Of a DNA stretch of 32,664 nt, positions 13,535-22,466 are shown one piece after another. Origin of the DNA: Pirellulaceae bacterium (GTDB lineage Bacteria > Planctomycetota > Planctomycetia > Pirellulales > Pirellulaceae); the NCBI GenBank assembly GCA_020852965.1, contig JADYZV010000153.1:1-32664 (forward strand). The letters run 5' to 3'. The translations under genes and the position numbers were made by a program. The notes beneath the pieces were generated by a model. The model saw only the letters and a list, made by a program, of their open reading frames with translations, did no database searches and was not told the DNA's origin. Each line of letters opens with the position of its first letter. The first letter of the stretch is position 1.

Positions 13535-16183
13535 ATGTCCAGTCCCACTAAAATGATCTATTACTTCGGCAAGACTCGCACCGATGGCACCGGAGTCAGC
13601 AAGCAAATCCTGGGTGGCAAGGGTGCCAACTTGGCCGACATGACTTCGATTGGTCTGCCTGTCCCACCTGGTTTCACCATTACCACGGAAGTCTGTGGCG
13701 ACTACTACAAGTCTGGCCAAAAGATGCCCGCCGGCTTGATGGACGAAGTCAAAAAGAACGTGGCAACCCTGGAGGCCGAATTGGGCAAGAAATTCGGCGA
13801 CGATAAGAACCCGCTGTTGCTTTCGGTGCGCTCCGGGGCGGCCGTGTCGATGCCCGGGATGATGAATACCATTTTGAACTTGGGCCTCAACGACGTCTCG
13901 ACCGCTGGTCTGGCCAAGGCGACGGACAACGAACGCTTTGCCTACGACGCCTATCGCCGACTGATTAATATGTTCGGTGACGTGGTAATGAACGTCGATC
14001 ACGAGCACTTCGAAGAGGCTTTTGACAAGATCAAGAAGAAGTACAACACGCAAGAAGACACGCAAGTTCCCGCCGAAGGGCTCAAGGAGCTGTGCGCTGC
14101 CTACCAAGCGCTCTACAAGAAGCACACCGGCGAGGACTTCCCCCAGGATCCCTTGCAGCAACTGGCCAAAGCGGTCGAAGCGGTCTTCAAGAGCTGGATG
14201 ACGAACAAAGCGGTCAAGTACCGCGAGATCGAAAACATTCGCGGTCTGCTCGGCACGGCTGTCAATTGCCAGTCGATGGTCTACGGCAACATGGGCGATG
14301 ATTCGGGAACCGGCGTCGCCTTCACCCGAAATCCCAACACTGGCGAAGACAAGTTCTTCGGCGAGTTCCTGATCAACGCTCAGGGTGAAGACGTGGTCGC
14401 TGGTATTCGCACGCCGCAGCCAACCGAAGAGATGAGCAAGTGGAATGCGAAGGTATACGACGAGCTGATGGTCATCAAGAACAAGCTCGAAAAGCACTAC
14501 AAGGACATGCAGGACATCGAGTTTACCATCGAGAAGGGAACTCTGTTCATGTTGCAGACTCGCAATGGCAAGCGTACCGGCATGGCGGCGGTTCGCTTGG
14601 CGTGCGAAATGGTCAAAGAAGGCTTGATCGACGAAAAAACAGCAGTGCTGCGCGTGCCGGCTGGCGATTTGACTCAATTGTTGCTCCCCAGCTTCCAGAC
14701 GGCTGCGTGGGAAAAAGCAAAGAAGATCGCCCGAGGTCTGCCAGCTTCGCCTGGTGCGGCTGTAGGCAAGCTCGCCTTCACGGCTGAAGACGCCAAAGCG
14801 CGTGCCACGGCTGGTGAAAAGGTTATCCTGATCCGTAAAGAAACCAGTCCCGAAGATGTCGACGGCATGCACGCCGCCGCAGGCATTCTGACCAGTACCG
14901 GTGGGATGACCAGTCACGCTGCCGTGGTGGCTCGCGGCTGGGGGCGCTGTTGCGTGGCTGGTGCGGCCGGCGTCGTCATCGATGCCAAAGCCAAGAAGGC
15001 CACGATTGACGGCAAGACGTACGGCGAAGATGACACGCTCAGTATCAATGGTACTTCGGGTGAAGTTGCGGCAGGCGAGGTCATCACACAGCCCGCCAGC
15101 TTGTCGGGTGATTTCGCTACCATGATGGAGTGGGCCGACAAGTATCGCACGCTCAAGGTCCGCACCAACGCCGACTCGCCAGAGGACAGCCAGCGAGCGC
15201 GCGAGTTTGGCGCTCAAGGGATCGGACTCTGTCGCACGGAGCACATGTTCTTCGGTGGCGAACGCACATTGGCCATTCGCCAGATGATCGTAGCCAATGA
15301 CGAAGCCTCGCGCCGCGCCGCCTTGGCCAAGCTGCTACCCTACCAACGCGAGGACTTTATCGGCATCTTCACCGCCATGGATGGATTGCCCGTCACCATT
15401 CGCTTGCTCGACCCGCCTTTGCACGAATTCGGACCCCACGATGAAAAGGGGCAAGCCGACTTGGCCAAGGAGCTAAAAGTCGACGCCGCCGAGATCAAGG
15501 CACGCGTGGATTCGCTGCACGAATTCAATCCCATGCTCGGCCACCGTGGCTGTCGTTTGTCCGTGACCTATCCGGAAATTCTGGAAATGCAAGTCACCGC
15601 CATCGTCGAAGCGGCCATCGAGTGTACCAACAAGAAAATTCACGCGATTCCCGAAATCATGATTCCGTTGGTGGGAACCGAGGCGGAACTCAAGCTCTTG
15701 CGGCGCAAAACCGAAGAGACGATCGAAGCGGTCAAACAGGCCAAGAAGTTTACCGGTAAGCTCGACATTTTGATCGGCACGATGATCGAAGTGCCTCGCG
15801 CCGCGCTGACCGCCGATCAAATTGCCGGTCAAGCTGACTTCTTCAGCTTCGGCACCAACGACCTGACACAAATGACGTTTGGATTCAGCCGTGACGACAT
15901 CAATTCGTTTCTGCCAGACTATCTCAATCAAGAGATACTCCCCATCGATCCGTTCCAGTCGCTCGATACAACTGGGGTTGGGCAATTAATCGAGATGGCC
16001 GTCAAAAAAGGACGCGGCGTTAAAAGCGATATCAAGCTGGGTATCTGCGGCGAGCATGGTGGCGATCCTGCGTCAATTCAGTTCTGCCACACGGTTGGGC
16101 TCGACTATGTAAGCTGTTCACCATTCCGCGTCCCCATCGCTCGCCTAGCTGCGGCCCAAGCGGTGTTGCGATCCCAGAAGTAG
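13535..16183 (+). CDS. ppdK: Pyruvate, phosphate dikinase
   Basis: Interconverts pyruvate + ATP + Pi and phosphoenolpyruvate + AMP + PPi in the cytoplasm; used for gluconeogenesis or, with PPi, for glycolysis. Full length at 882 residues. N-terminal ATP-grasp domain begins FGKTRTDG…LGGKGANLADM; the phosphohistidine motif GGMTSHAAVVARGWGRCCVAG has its His at residue 461; the C-terminal PEP/pyruvate barrel carries FGTNDLTQMTFGFSRDD and the catalytic Cys at about 838 in GICGEHGG. The start is supported by GGAGG about 13 bases upstream (13517-13521). No PPDK regulatory-protein gene is adjacent. A long antisense frame (13526-15244) is a codon-bias shadow. A hairpin at 16324-16355 may end the transcript. 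Confidence 0.97.
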   Translation: MSSPTKMIYYFGKTRTDGTGVSKQILGGKGANLADMTSIGLPVPPGFTITTEVCGDYYKSGQKMPAGLMDEVKKNVATLEAELGKKFGDDKNPLLLSVRSGAAVSMPGMMNTILNLGLNDVSTAGLAKATDNERFAYDAYRRLINMFGDVVMNVDHEHFEEAFDKIKKKYNTQEDTQVPAEGLKELCAAYQALYKKHTGEDFPQDPLQQLAKAVEAVFKSWMTNKAVKYREIENIRGLLGTAVNCQSMVYGNMGDDSGTGVAFTRNPNTGEDKFFGEFLINAQGEDVVAGIRTPQPTEEMSKWNAKVYDELMVIKNKLEKHYKDMQDIEFTIEKGTLFMLQTRNGKRTGMAAVRLACEMVKEGLIDEKTAVLRVPAGDLTQLLLPSFQTAAWEKAKKIARGLPASPGAAVGKLAFTAEDAKARATAGEKVILIRKETSPEDVDGMHAAAGILTSTGGMTSHAAVVARGWGRCCVAGAAGVVIDAKAKKATIDGKTYGEDDTLSINGTSGEVAAGEVITQPASLSGDFATMMEWADKYRTLKVRTNADSPEDSQRAREFGAQGIGLCRTEHMFFGGERTLAIRQMIVANDEASRRAALAKLLPYQREDFIGIFTAMDGLPVTIRLLDPPLHEFGPHDEKGQADLAKELKVDAAEIKARVDSLHEFNPMLGHRGCRLSVTYPEILEMQVTAIVEAAIECTNKKIHAIPEIMIPLVGTEAELKLLRRKTEETIEAVKQAKKFTGKLDILIGTMIEVPRAALTADQIAGQADFFSFGTNDLTQMTFGFSRDDINSFLPDYLNQEILPIDPFQSLDTTGVGQLIEMAVKKGRGVKSDIKLGICGEHGGDPASIQFCHTVGLDYVSCSPFRVPIARLAAAQAVLRSQK

Positions 16184-16212
16184 CCAAGCGGCGAACGTCA
16201 GGCCGCAGGAGC

Positions 16213-16307
16213 CTACTGCCTGGCGGCAGTAGCGACAGGGTGACCGTAGCTACCGCTACCAAGCGGTGGACCGTCTACTTTTCACATCTACTGCCTGGCG
16301 ACAGTAG
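16213..16307. repeat. Cluster of tetraloop palindromes
   Basis: Three hairpins downstream of ppdK: CTACTGCC-TGGC-GGCAGTAG (16213-16232, perfect), ACCGCT-ACCA-AGCGGT (16252-16267, perfect) and CTACTGCC-TGGC-GACAGTAG (16288-16307, one mismatch). The outer two are near-identical copies. They share the layout (6-8 bp stem, 4-nt loop, CTAC/GTAG ends) of the hairpins upstream of sufD. Confidence 0.75.
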
Positions 16308-16323
16308 CTACAGAAATACGGAT

Positions 16324-16355
16324 TAGCCAATGCGACTCGCATGTCGCATTGGCTA
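16324..16355 (+). terminator. Candidate terminator of ppdK
   Basis: A perfect 13-bp inverted repeat, TAGCCAATGCGAC and GTCGCATTGGCTA, with a 6-nt loop, followed by TTTCTATGG. The T-run is short, so it could be a weak intrinsic terminator or only a stable intergenic hairpin. It lies 33 bp before the antiporter gene. Confidence 0.5.
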
Positions 16356-16387
16356 TTTCTATGGGATACAGGAAGATCAAATAAAAC

Positions 16388-17521
16388 ATGAGCGAAACCT
16401 TATGGGCTTGGCTTGAAATCGCTGCTGGCTTGGTGGTGCTGGTACTTGGAGGCGAGTTGCTGGTGCGCGGTGCATCGCGACTGGCCGGCGCCTTGCGCAT
16501 CTCATCGGTAGTGATCGGTTTGACCGTGGTGGCCTTCGGTACCAGTGCGCCAGAGCTTGCCGTTTCGATACAAGCCTCCCTGAGTGGCAGTCCCGACTTG
16601 GCGATTGGCAATGTGGTCGGCAGCAACATCTTCAATGTGCTATTCATTCTCGGCCTATCTGCCTTGATCATCCCACTGACCGTCGCCAGCGAGTTTATTC
16701 GTCGCGATGTGCCGATCATGATTGGGGTGTCCGTGTTGCTCTTGTTGCTCAGCTTGGATGGTGCTCTGGGTCGGATGGATGGGCTGTTGTTAGTGGCCGG
16801 TATCGTTAGCTACACTTGGTGGTGCATTCAAGTAAGTCGTCGTGAAAGCGATTTGGCACAAGTCCATTTGGCTACTGCGGAATCGACTCAGACCAATGCC
16901 GCAGCAACACCGCCCTTCGCGTTTGGCAGCAACCTGTTGCTTATCCTGGCCGGCGTCCTGTTGTTGGTGGTGGGTTCGCATTGGCTTCAAACTGGAGCGG
17001 TGAGCGTTGCCACGAGTTTTGGCGTCGACGAGTTGGTGATCGGCTTGACGATTGTGGCGGCTGGAACATCGTTGCCCGAAGTGGCTACCTCGATCGTGGC
17101 TGCTCTCAAGGGAGAGCGGGACATCGCGGTCGGCAACGTGGTCGGAAGCAACATTTTCAATATACTCTCGGTTCTTGGATTCTCAGCACTTTGCGCTCCC
17201 CATGGAATAGCGGTCAGTGAAGCCGCGACAAAATTCGATATGCCGGTGATGCTCGCTGTGGCGGTGGCCTGCTGGCCGATCTTTGTCACCGGCAATACAA
17301 TCTCACGCTGGGAAGGAGCTGTCTTCTTCCTCTACTACGTTGCCTACACTACGCATTTGGTGCTCGAAGCCAGTGGGCATGAATGGCGGCACACGCTCGG
17401 CGGCGTGATGCTTCTGTTTGTGATACCACTCACCATACTAACCCTGGCCGTCTCCTGGTCGAGAAGCCGGTGGCGAAGTCACTCCGACACCGACCATCCC
17501 ACCTCACCTCCGCACGAGTAG
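16388..17521 (+). CDS. Calcium/sodium antiporter, CaxA/YrbG family
   Basis: Integral membrane cation exchanger of 377 residues with the two inverted alpha repeats of the Ca2+:cation antiporter superfamily: VVAFGTSAPELAVSI…GNVVGSNIFN (about 48-83) and IVAAGTSLPEVATSI…GNVVGSNIFN (about 222-257). The acidic residues of PEL/PEV bind the cation. About ten membrane helices can be counted. The start follows an AGGAAG sequence about 12 bases upstream (16371-16376). It is the first of three same-strand genes separated by 12 and 7 bp (antiporter, CPA2 antiporter, NDH-2), which suggests one transcript devoted to cation balance coupled to respiration. Ion selectivity (Ca2+ or other) cannot be decided here. 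Confidence 0.92.
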   Translation: MSETLWAWLEIAAGLVVLVLGGELLVRGASRLAGALRISSVVIGLTVVAFGTSAPELAVSIQASLSGSPDLAIGNVVGSNIFNVLFILGLSALIIPLTVASEFIRRDVPIMIGVSVLLLLLSLDGALGRMDGLLLVAGIVSYTWWCIQVSRRESDLAQVHLATAESTQTNAAATPPFAFGSNLLLILAGVLLLVVGSHWLQTGAVSVATSFGVDELVIGLTIVAAGTSLPEVATSIVAALKGERDIAVGNVVGSNIFNILSVLGFSALCAPHGIAVSEAATKFDMPVMLAVAVACWPIFVTGNTISRWEGAVFFLYYVAYTTHLVLEASGHEWRHTLGGVMLLFVIPLTILTLAVSWSRSRWRSHSDTDHPTSPPHE

Positions 17522-17533
17522 TTCCAGTCCGCC

Positions 17534-18796
17534 ATGCATGAATTTGAAAGCTTCCTACTTCGCATCCTGCTGCAGCTTGTTGTAATAATCGCGGCGGCTC
17601 GGTGCGGAGCTTGGTTGTTTGGAAAGTTCGGTCAGCCTCAAGTCGTCGGTGAGATCGCGGCGGGCCTGTTGCTTGGCCCTTCGGTTCTCGGCAGGCTCGC
17701 GCCCGACTTCGTCTCCTACGTCTTCCCCAACGATACCGCTATCGTGTTTCGCTCGCTGAGCGAATTGGGATTGATGTTGTTGATGTTCTTGATCGGTACC
17801 GAGTTTGACTTCTCGCATCTCAAAAAAGTGGGCCGCATCTCTGTCAGCGTGGCGACGATGGGAATCGCGATTCCCTTCGCGCTGGGAATTGCCGTAGCAC
17901 TTTGGATGCACCCACAGGTTGCCGCCGCTGTCAACCGCAGCGGGTTTGTACTGATCATAGCCGTGGCACTCTCGATCACCGCCATCCCCATTCTCGGACG
18001 GATGATGATTGAGCTCGGCATCCATCGCTCTCGATTGGGGACGCTAACGATTACCGCAGCAGCCATCGACGACGCGCTGGGTTGGATCTTACTAGCCGCA
18101 GTGAGCACGATGGTTCATGGCAATTTCGAGCTCGTTGCCATCTTGCGAATGTTTCTTTTGACATTCATGTTTGTGGTTGGCTGCTGGCTGCTGGCGAGAT
18201 TTGGATTCCGCAAAACGCACAACTATCTCATGGACGAAGAGACCGGTGAGCTAGGTGTTCGTGGATTGTCCGTCGTATTGATATCGATTTTTCTAGCCGC
18301 AGCAGCGACCAACGCGATCGGGATCTTTTCGATTTTTGGCCCCTTTGTGCTAGGAGCCATGCTGTCGGATCAATTGCGCCTGTGCGAAGCGGTCAAGCAT
18401 CGCTTGCAAGTACTGGTGTACACCTTGTTCCTTCCGATCTTCTTCACCTTTACCGGTTTGCGCACCGATGTCGGACTACTCGATACTTGGTCGCAGTGGT
18501 TGATGTGTGGCGTGTTGGTTTTCGCGGCTACCTTTGGAAAAATGTCCGGCTGCGGACTGGCGGCTAAGCTGGGTGGTTTGAGTTGGCGGGCCAGCGGTTG
18601 TGTAGCCCTGATGATGAACACCCGCGCACTGATGGGCTTAATCGCCATCAATGTGGGTCGTGATATCGGCGTTATTCCCGATAGTGTATTCTGTATGTTG
18701 GTCATCATGGCGCTGGTGACTACGTTTATGACCACCCCGCTATTGCGACGTTTGTTGGGTACCGGTTCGACCCGTCAGCAGGTACTTGCAGGATAA
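17534..18796 (+). CDS. CPA2-family monovalent cation:proton antiporter (Kef/NapA type)
   Basis: A 420-residue membrane protein with about 12-13 helices. Family signs are FGQPQVVGEIAAGLLLGPSV near the N-terminus (residues about 32-52) and the ion-site helix ITAAAIDDALGWILLA (about 174-189), which has the D-D pair typical of electrogenic Na+/H+ antiporters of the NapA kind. The LMLLMFLIGTEFDF segment is also usual. There is no C-terminal RCK/TrkA-N domain, so it is the transporter domain only, unlike KefB/KefC. It starts 12 bp after the previous gene and stops 7 bp before the NADH dehydrogenase gene. Likely role: Na+ or K+ extrusion or pH control driven by the proton gradient. Confidence 0.92.
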   Translation: MHEFESFLLRILLQLVVIIAAARCGAWLFGKFGQPQVVGEIAAGLLLGPSVLGRLAPDFVSYVFPNDTAIVFRSLSELGLMLLMFLIGTEFDFSHLKKVGRISVSVATMGIAIPFALGIAVALWMHPQVAAAVNRSGFVLIIAVALSITAIPILGRMMIELGIHRSRLGTLTITAAAIDDALGWILLAAVSTMVHGNFELVAILRMFLLTFMFVVGCWLLARFGFRKTHNYLMDEETGELGVRGLSVVLISIFLAAAATNAIGIFSIFGPFVLGAMLSDQLRLCEAVKHRLQVLVYTLFLPIFFTFTGLRTDVGLLDTWSQWLMCGVLVFAATFGKMSGCGLAAKLGGLSWRASGCVALMMNTRALMGLIAINVGRDIGVIPDSVFCMLVIMALVTTFMTTPLLRRLLGTGSTRQQVLAG

Positions 18797-18803
18797 TCTT
18801 CAG

Positions 18804-20150
18804 ATGAGCGAAGCATTAAAACAGGTGGTGATCGTCGGTGGCGGATTCGCCGGGCTCAACGCGGCCAAGAGCCTGGCGCGAGAAAAACGCGTTTCCATCA
18901 CACTGATCGATCGCTGCAATCATCACCTATTCCAACCATTGCTCTACCAAGTGGCGATGGCTGGTTTGAGCCCTGCCGATATTGCCGCGCCACTGCGAAG
19001 CATTCTAAGCAAGCAGAAGAACGTGCGCGTGGTATGGGGCGATGTAGAATCGATCGACTTGGAAGCACGGCAGGTCGAAGCGACGTTCGGCGCAGTCCCT
19101 TACGACTATTTGCTTCTCGCCTGCGGAGCTCGGCACAGCTATTTTGGACACGATGAATGGGAGCCCTTTGCGCCTGGGCTGAAGACGATCGAGCAAGCTA
19201 CCGAGATCCGACGACGTGTTCTCGTCGCCTTCGAGAAGGCGGAGTTGACAACGGATCTTAACGAGCGTCGCAAGCTGTTAACTTTTGTCGTGGTGGGTGG
19301 GGGACCGACCGGAGTGGAATTGGCTGGCGCAATCGGTGAGATGAGCCGCTTCACCTTGGAACGCGACTTCCGAAATATCGACCCTTCACTTTCGCGCGTC
19401 ATCCTGATCGAAGCAGGACCGCGCTTGCTCCAGATGTTCCCAGAAAAGTTGGCTAGCCGAGCCATGCGCGACCTGGAATCGATGGGAGTTCAGACTTGGA
19501 CCAGCAGCCGCGTCACCCGCATCGACGAAAATGGTGTCGAGGTCTCAGGGGATCGAATCCACGCTGCAACAGTCTTATGGGCCGCTGGTGTGCAAGCTTC
19601 CGAAATAGGTAACCAGACCGGATTTGAGCGGGACCGGCAGGGGCGGATTAAGGTGCAACCCGATCTTTCCGTCGCAGCCCGCCCCGAGGTCTTCGCTGCC
19701 GGTGATCTATGTAGCCTAATGGATCAGGGCAACCAACCGCTGCCCGGCATCGCCCCCGTGGCCATGCAGCAGGGGCGACACTTTGCCAAAGTTGTCACGT
19801 GCGACTTGAATCAACAACCGCGCCCGCCGTTTCACTACGTAGACAAAGGACAAATGGCCACGATCGGCCGCAGTTGTGCCATCGCCCAAATCGGCAAGCA
19901 TCACTTGACCGGATTCCCTGCCTGGATGGCTTGGCTGATAGTCCACATCTATTTCTTGACCGGTTTTCGCAATCGCATTTTCGTGATTATCAGTTGGACT
20001 TGGTCATTTTTGACTTTCAAACGCGGTGCACGACTGATCGTGTCCAAGAATTGGCGTTTCTATGACCAGCGTTCGGCTCATGACCCTGACGCGCAATCTA
20101 TGGAGCCAACCGCTTTGGATCCGACATCGATCGAAAATACATCCAAGTGA
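18804..20150 (+). CDS. ndh: Type II NADH dehydrogenase (NDH-2)
   Basis: A 448-residue non-proton-pumping NADH:quinone oxidoreductase on the inner face of the membrane. The FAD-binding dinucleotide fold VVIVGGGFAGLNAAKSLA starts at residue 8 and the NADH-binding fold FVVVGGGPTGVELAGAIGEM is at about 161-180. Quinone-site region LFQPLLYQVAMAGLSP and the second FAD contact VFAAGDLCSL are present. The C-terminus has hydrophobic stretches (AWLIVHIYFLTGFRNRIFVI) that anchor it to the membrane. The ATG at 18804 has AGGA 10 bases upstream and begins 7 bp after the antiporter stop; a TTG at 18786 would overlap that gene. As NDH-2 itself pumps nothing, its place behind two antiporters is noteworthy. 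Confidence 0.94.
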   Translation: MSEALKQVVIVGGGFAGLNAAKSLAREKRVSITLIDRCNHHLFQPLLYQVAMAGLSPADIAAPLRSILSKQKNVRVVWGDVESIDLEARQVEATFGAVPYDYLLLACGARHSYFGHDEWEPFAPGLKTIEQATEIRRRVLVAFEKAELTTDLNERRKLLTFVVVGGGPTGVELAGAIGEMSRFTLERDFRNIDPSLSRVILIEAGPRLLQMFPEKLASRAMRDLESMGVQTWTSSRVTRIDENGVEVSGDRIHAATVLWAAGVQASEIGNQTGFERDRQGRIKVQPDLSVAARPEVFAAGDLCSLMDQGNQPLPGIAPVAMQQGRHFAKVVTCDLNQQPRPPFHYVDKGQMATIGRSCAIAQIGKHHLTGFPAWMAWLIVHIYFLTGFRNRIFVIISWTWSFLTFKRGARLIVSKNWRFYDQRSAHDPDAQSMEPTALDPTSIENTSK

Positions 20151-20186
20151 TGCCGTCTGTCGCATGCGGACAGGTGAACTCGAATT

Positions 20187-20270
20187 GGGCTAATTTTAGC
20201 CCGGCGACTGGCGCGCCAAGTAGCCCAGATCTATCTTACCATGTCGGGCTCGCTCAGCAGCCGAGCCCGA
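20187..20270. terminator. Hairpins between convergent ndh and rhodanese genes
   Basis: Two hairpins in the 145-bp gap: GGGCTA-ATTT-TAGCCC (20187-20202) and TCGGGCTCG / CGAGCCCGA with a 9-nt loop (20244-20270). Neither is followed by a T-run on either strand, so if they terminate transcription of the two converging genes it is not by the standard intrinsic mechanism. Confidence 0.4.
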
Positions 20271-20295
20271 TCCGGTATCCAGGCACCTCGATGCC

Positions 20296-20685
20296 TCACT
20301 TGTATCGCTCTTTGATGTCGTCGTATCCGCCAGCGTTCTCAACATCGGTATACCCCAACGCATCCAGAACTTCCTTGGCTTTGCCAGCTCGACCACCGGC
20401 GGCGCAGTAGAGCACAATTTTGGCGTCTTTGTTGCGCGCTACCTCCTCAATCTTCTGAGCGATCTCGGTATGAGGAATGTGAAAGGCTTGTGCGACGTGC
20501 CCACTTTCCCATTCCTCGTTGGAACGAACGTCGATAATTACCACATCGTCGCGTGCATTGTCGTCGGCTGCAGTCGTCGACGCAGGCGGCGATGGATCGT
20601 TGGTGGAAGTCACTATGGTGGTCGCCGGTTTTGATGTACAACCCATGCAAAACACGGCCAGCAAAATGCAAGTCAATTTCCTCAA
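20296..20685 (-). CDS. Rhodanese-domain lipoprotein
   Basis: A 129-residue exported single-domain rhodanese. The N-terminus is a lipoprotein-like signal, MRKLTCILLAVFCMGC, with C16 the likely lipidated residue (lipobox C-M-G-C, imperfect). The rhodanese fold spans about 45-129: VVIIDVRSNEEWESGHV, then the active loop YCAAGGRAGKA with catalytic C94. Such proteins transfer sulfane sulfur or handle persulfides in the periplasm. Start is TTG at 20685, supported by AGGAG 7 bases upstream (20693-20697) and by the signal peptide beginning there. A candidate promoter is annotated upstream. It converges on ndh and is monocistronic. Confidence 0.9.
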   Translation of the reverse strand: MRKLTCILLAVFCMGCTSKPATTIVTSTNDPSPPASTTAADDNARDDVVIIDVRSNEEWESGHVAQAFHIPHTEIAQKIEEVARNKDAKIVLYCAAGGRAGKAKEVLDALGYTDVENAGGYDDIKERYK

Positions 20686-20723
20686 GGTATGTCTCCTGTT
20701 TTTCTATTGAATGGAAAGGCTCT

Positions 20724-20752
20724 ATTGTAGCACACGGTAACGAAAATGCCGA
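20724..20752 (-). promoter_or_regulatory. Candidate promoter of the rhodanese gene
   Basis: Minus-strand TACAAT (20729-20724, 5 of 6) with TCGGCA (20752-20747, 4 of 6) 17 bp upstream. The -10 lies 38 bases before the TTG start codon. Confidence 0.45.
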
Positions 20753-20924
20753 TTAGTCCAGTTGTTCGTCGATGTTCGGCAAGAAACCATGAATCTAACC
20801 CTGCCACAGCGTTAGCAAGCCATTAAACGTCATTGGGCAGAGCTACTTTTTTAGAATTCAGTGGTTCCGCTGGTTTCATCACAACCGCCAAGCGCCAGAT
20901 GAGAAACCAAAAAATCGCGCGTAC

Positions 20925-21977
20925 ATGGTACTCGATGAAGTGGTACGCAAAAACATTCAAGCCCTTTTCGGACACCCCATGACCGCCACAACAGAGTATA
21001 TTGCGACGGACGACAACGTCGTGCCATTGTCGTCGGAACACGATGAGATCATTGTCGAACTGGTAAACGGTGATCATTGCGACATTTCCAAGTCGACCGC
21101 TAAACAACTGATCGAATTGCAATGCGACCAAGAGGTTGCTTTTGCCAAAACCATCGTGGCGTCGCCCAAGGACTCTGCGGAGCGGCAGGAGGTCACCGCA
21201 ACCGCCTACTCAACGATATGTTCGATTCTTGAGCGGTTGGGGCAAATCCGCGCGGCCGAAAGCGAGTTGGAAGCTACCCACGATTTCGTAATGGGGCTGG
21301 ATCCAAGATACACCGATCTCATCCTGCGTCTCCTGAAGCAACAAGCTGCGCGAGGGATCAACGGTGGATTCTTTGAATTAGGATTCAGCTCTGGGGTGCT
21401 ACTGCAGCAGGTCGCAAACGCAGGGTTTCGCGTTGGCGGATTGGAAGTTGTCCAGGCGTTGGTCGAGCAAGCCAAGAGCAGGCTGACCTCGCAGCATCAT
21501 TCACAATTGCTGCACGGAGATTTTCGAAAACAAGACCTCAGTGGTCATGTTGGACAGTATAGTGTGGTGTATTGGAATGATGTTTTCGAGCACATTCCGA
21601 CGGATGAAATCGAAGACTACTTAGCAGTCATTAGAACGCTGCTAGAACCTGGCGGAAAGCTAGTGACAATCACACCCAACTGGCATATGCGGCCCAGTGA
21701 CGTGACCGTTCAATTCGCTCCACCGAGAACGGAAGCGATCGGCTTTCATTTGAAAGAGTACACTCTGGGCGAAATTGTTGGCATGTTGGAAGCTGCAGGA
21801 TTTCGCTCGGTACAGGTTCCAAGCCTCATCAGCCGCAGTCGAATCTATTTTAGCCCTGCCGCAAGCTTGACTAGGCTCAAGGTTCTATGCGAACCAGTTC
21901 TTGAGCGGTTGCCGTATTCTTGGGCCGTACAAGTCTGCCGAAGACTTGGATACAACTGTACGATCGCGACCAAATAA
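20925..21977 (+). CDS. Class I SAM-dependent methyltransferase
   Basis: A 350-residue cytoplasmic protein. The N-terminal 110 residues are helical and not recognised. The Rossmann-like methyltransferase core is at about 140-260: motif I GGFFELGFSSGVLLQQVA (around 147-164), the acidic end of strand 2 in GLEVVQALVEQAK, and motif IV/post-I VVYWNDVFEHIPTDEIEDYL followed by LLEPGGKLVTITPN. This is the Methyltransf_11/23 pattern used for small molecules, lipids or sugars. In motif I the usual DxGxGxG has become ELGFSSG, still keeping the acidic residue and first glycine. No pathway genes flank it, so the substrate is unknown. There is no clear ribosome binding site at the ATG. Confidence 0.85.
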   Translation: MVLDEVVRKNIQALFGHPMTATTEYIATDDNVVPLSSEHDEIIVELVNGDHCDISKSTAKQLIELQCDQEVAFAKTIVASPKDSAERQEVTATAYSTICSILERLGQIRAAESELEATHDFVMGLDPRYTDLILRLLKQQAARGINGGFFELGFSSGVLLQQVANAGFRVGGLEVVQALVEQAKSRLTSQHHSQLLHGDFRKQDLSGHVGQYSVVYWNDVFEHIPTDEIEDYLAVIRTLLEPGGKLVTITPNWHMRPSDVTVQFAPPRTEAIGFHLKEYTLGEIVGMLEAAGFRSVQVPSLISRSRIYFSPAASLTRLKVLCEPVLERLPYSWAVQVCRRLGYNCTIATK

Positions 21978-22388
21978 GGCGCCCAGGAAATCGAGTTCCA
22001 AACGCTTTTCCTAAACGAGCAACGACGCAAGAGATTCTTTGCGCCATGAGCCGTTTGGGGGGCTGGTGCTAATCAAGCTTGGCGCTGCAGCACGAGCTAC
22101 CCCCGTGGCGAGCGTCGCATTCTCTTTGGTCATTGCACTTGACCGGTCGGCCCAAACCGGATATCGTACATCGTAGATAGACGATTCCACGCATGAGATG
22201 GTCTCTCTACACCTCAAAATTTTTAAAAGAGTCGACCGTAAAGCATGTGGAGTGGGCGGACCCCAAGTCTGCCACTGCATTGGCGCAAGTCGCCCGGAGC
22301 GACTCCAGTCGCTACTAGCTGGCTTGTGTAGCGTGGCCGAAACATTGGACAACCACTAGACAAACGAGCCCTGGAAAGAGAACGCACG
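21978..22388. other. Gene-poor gap before the aldo/keto reductase
   Basis: About 410 bases with no convincing gene; a 113-codon minus-strand frame (22011-22352) shows no family features. A tetraloop palindrome AGCGAC-TCCA-GTCGCT lies at 22298-22313. A TTGACC-17-TATCGT pair at about 22138-22166 on the plus strand could be a weak promoter for the downstream genes. Confidence 0.35.
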
Positions 22389-22466
22389 ATGACAAATAAA
22401 ACTTCTGGTGAACTAGACCTTGAGAGTTACGTTCAAGAGCAATACGCGGCCGTCGCACGCAGATGA
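22389..22466 (+). CDS. 25-codon ORF coupled to aldo/keto reductase; possible methyltransferase remnant
   Basis: ATG at 22389 follows a good GGAAAGAG ribosome binding sequence by about 9 bases, unlike the aldo/keto reductase gene, which has none. It encodes MTNKTSGELDLESYVQEQYA then AVARR and stops with TGA overlapping the ATG of the next gene (ATGA). The product resembles the N-terminus of ArsM/UbiE-type methyltransferases ('V.e.YaavA'), so it may be a truncated relic; alternatively it is a leader peptide that delivers ribosomes to the reductase start. Confidence 0.45.
   Translation: MTNKTSGELDLESYVQEQYAAVARR

Noticed and set aside
13526-15244. 572-codon minus-strand frame opposite ppdK
   Set aside because: It is the antisense of a strongly conserved gene with biased third positions; the translation shows no family character and no ribosome binding site.
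22011-22352. 113-codon minus-strand frame in the gap before the aldo/keto reductase
   Set aside because: Composition is not gene-like and it contains a dispersed palindrome; no domain or ribosome binding site.
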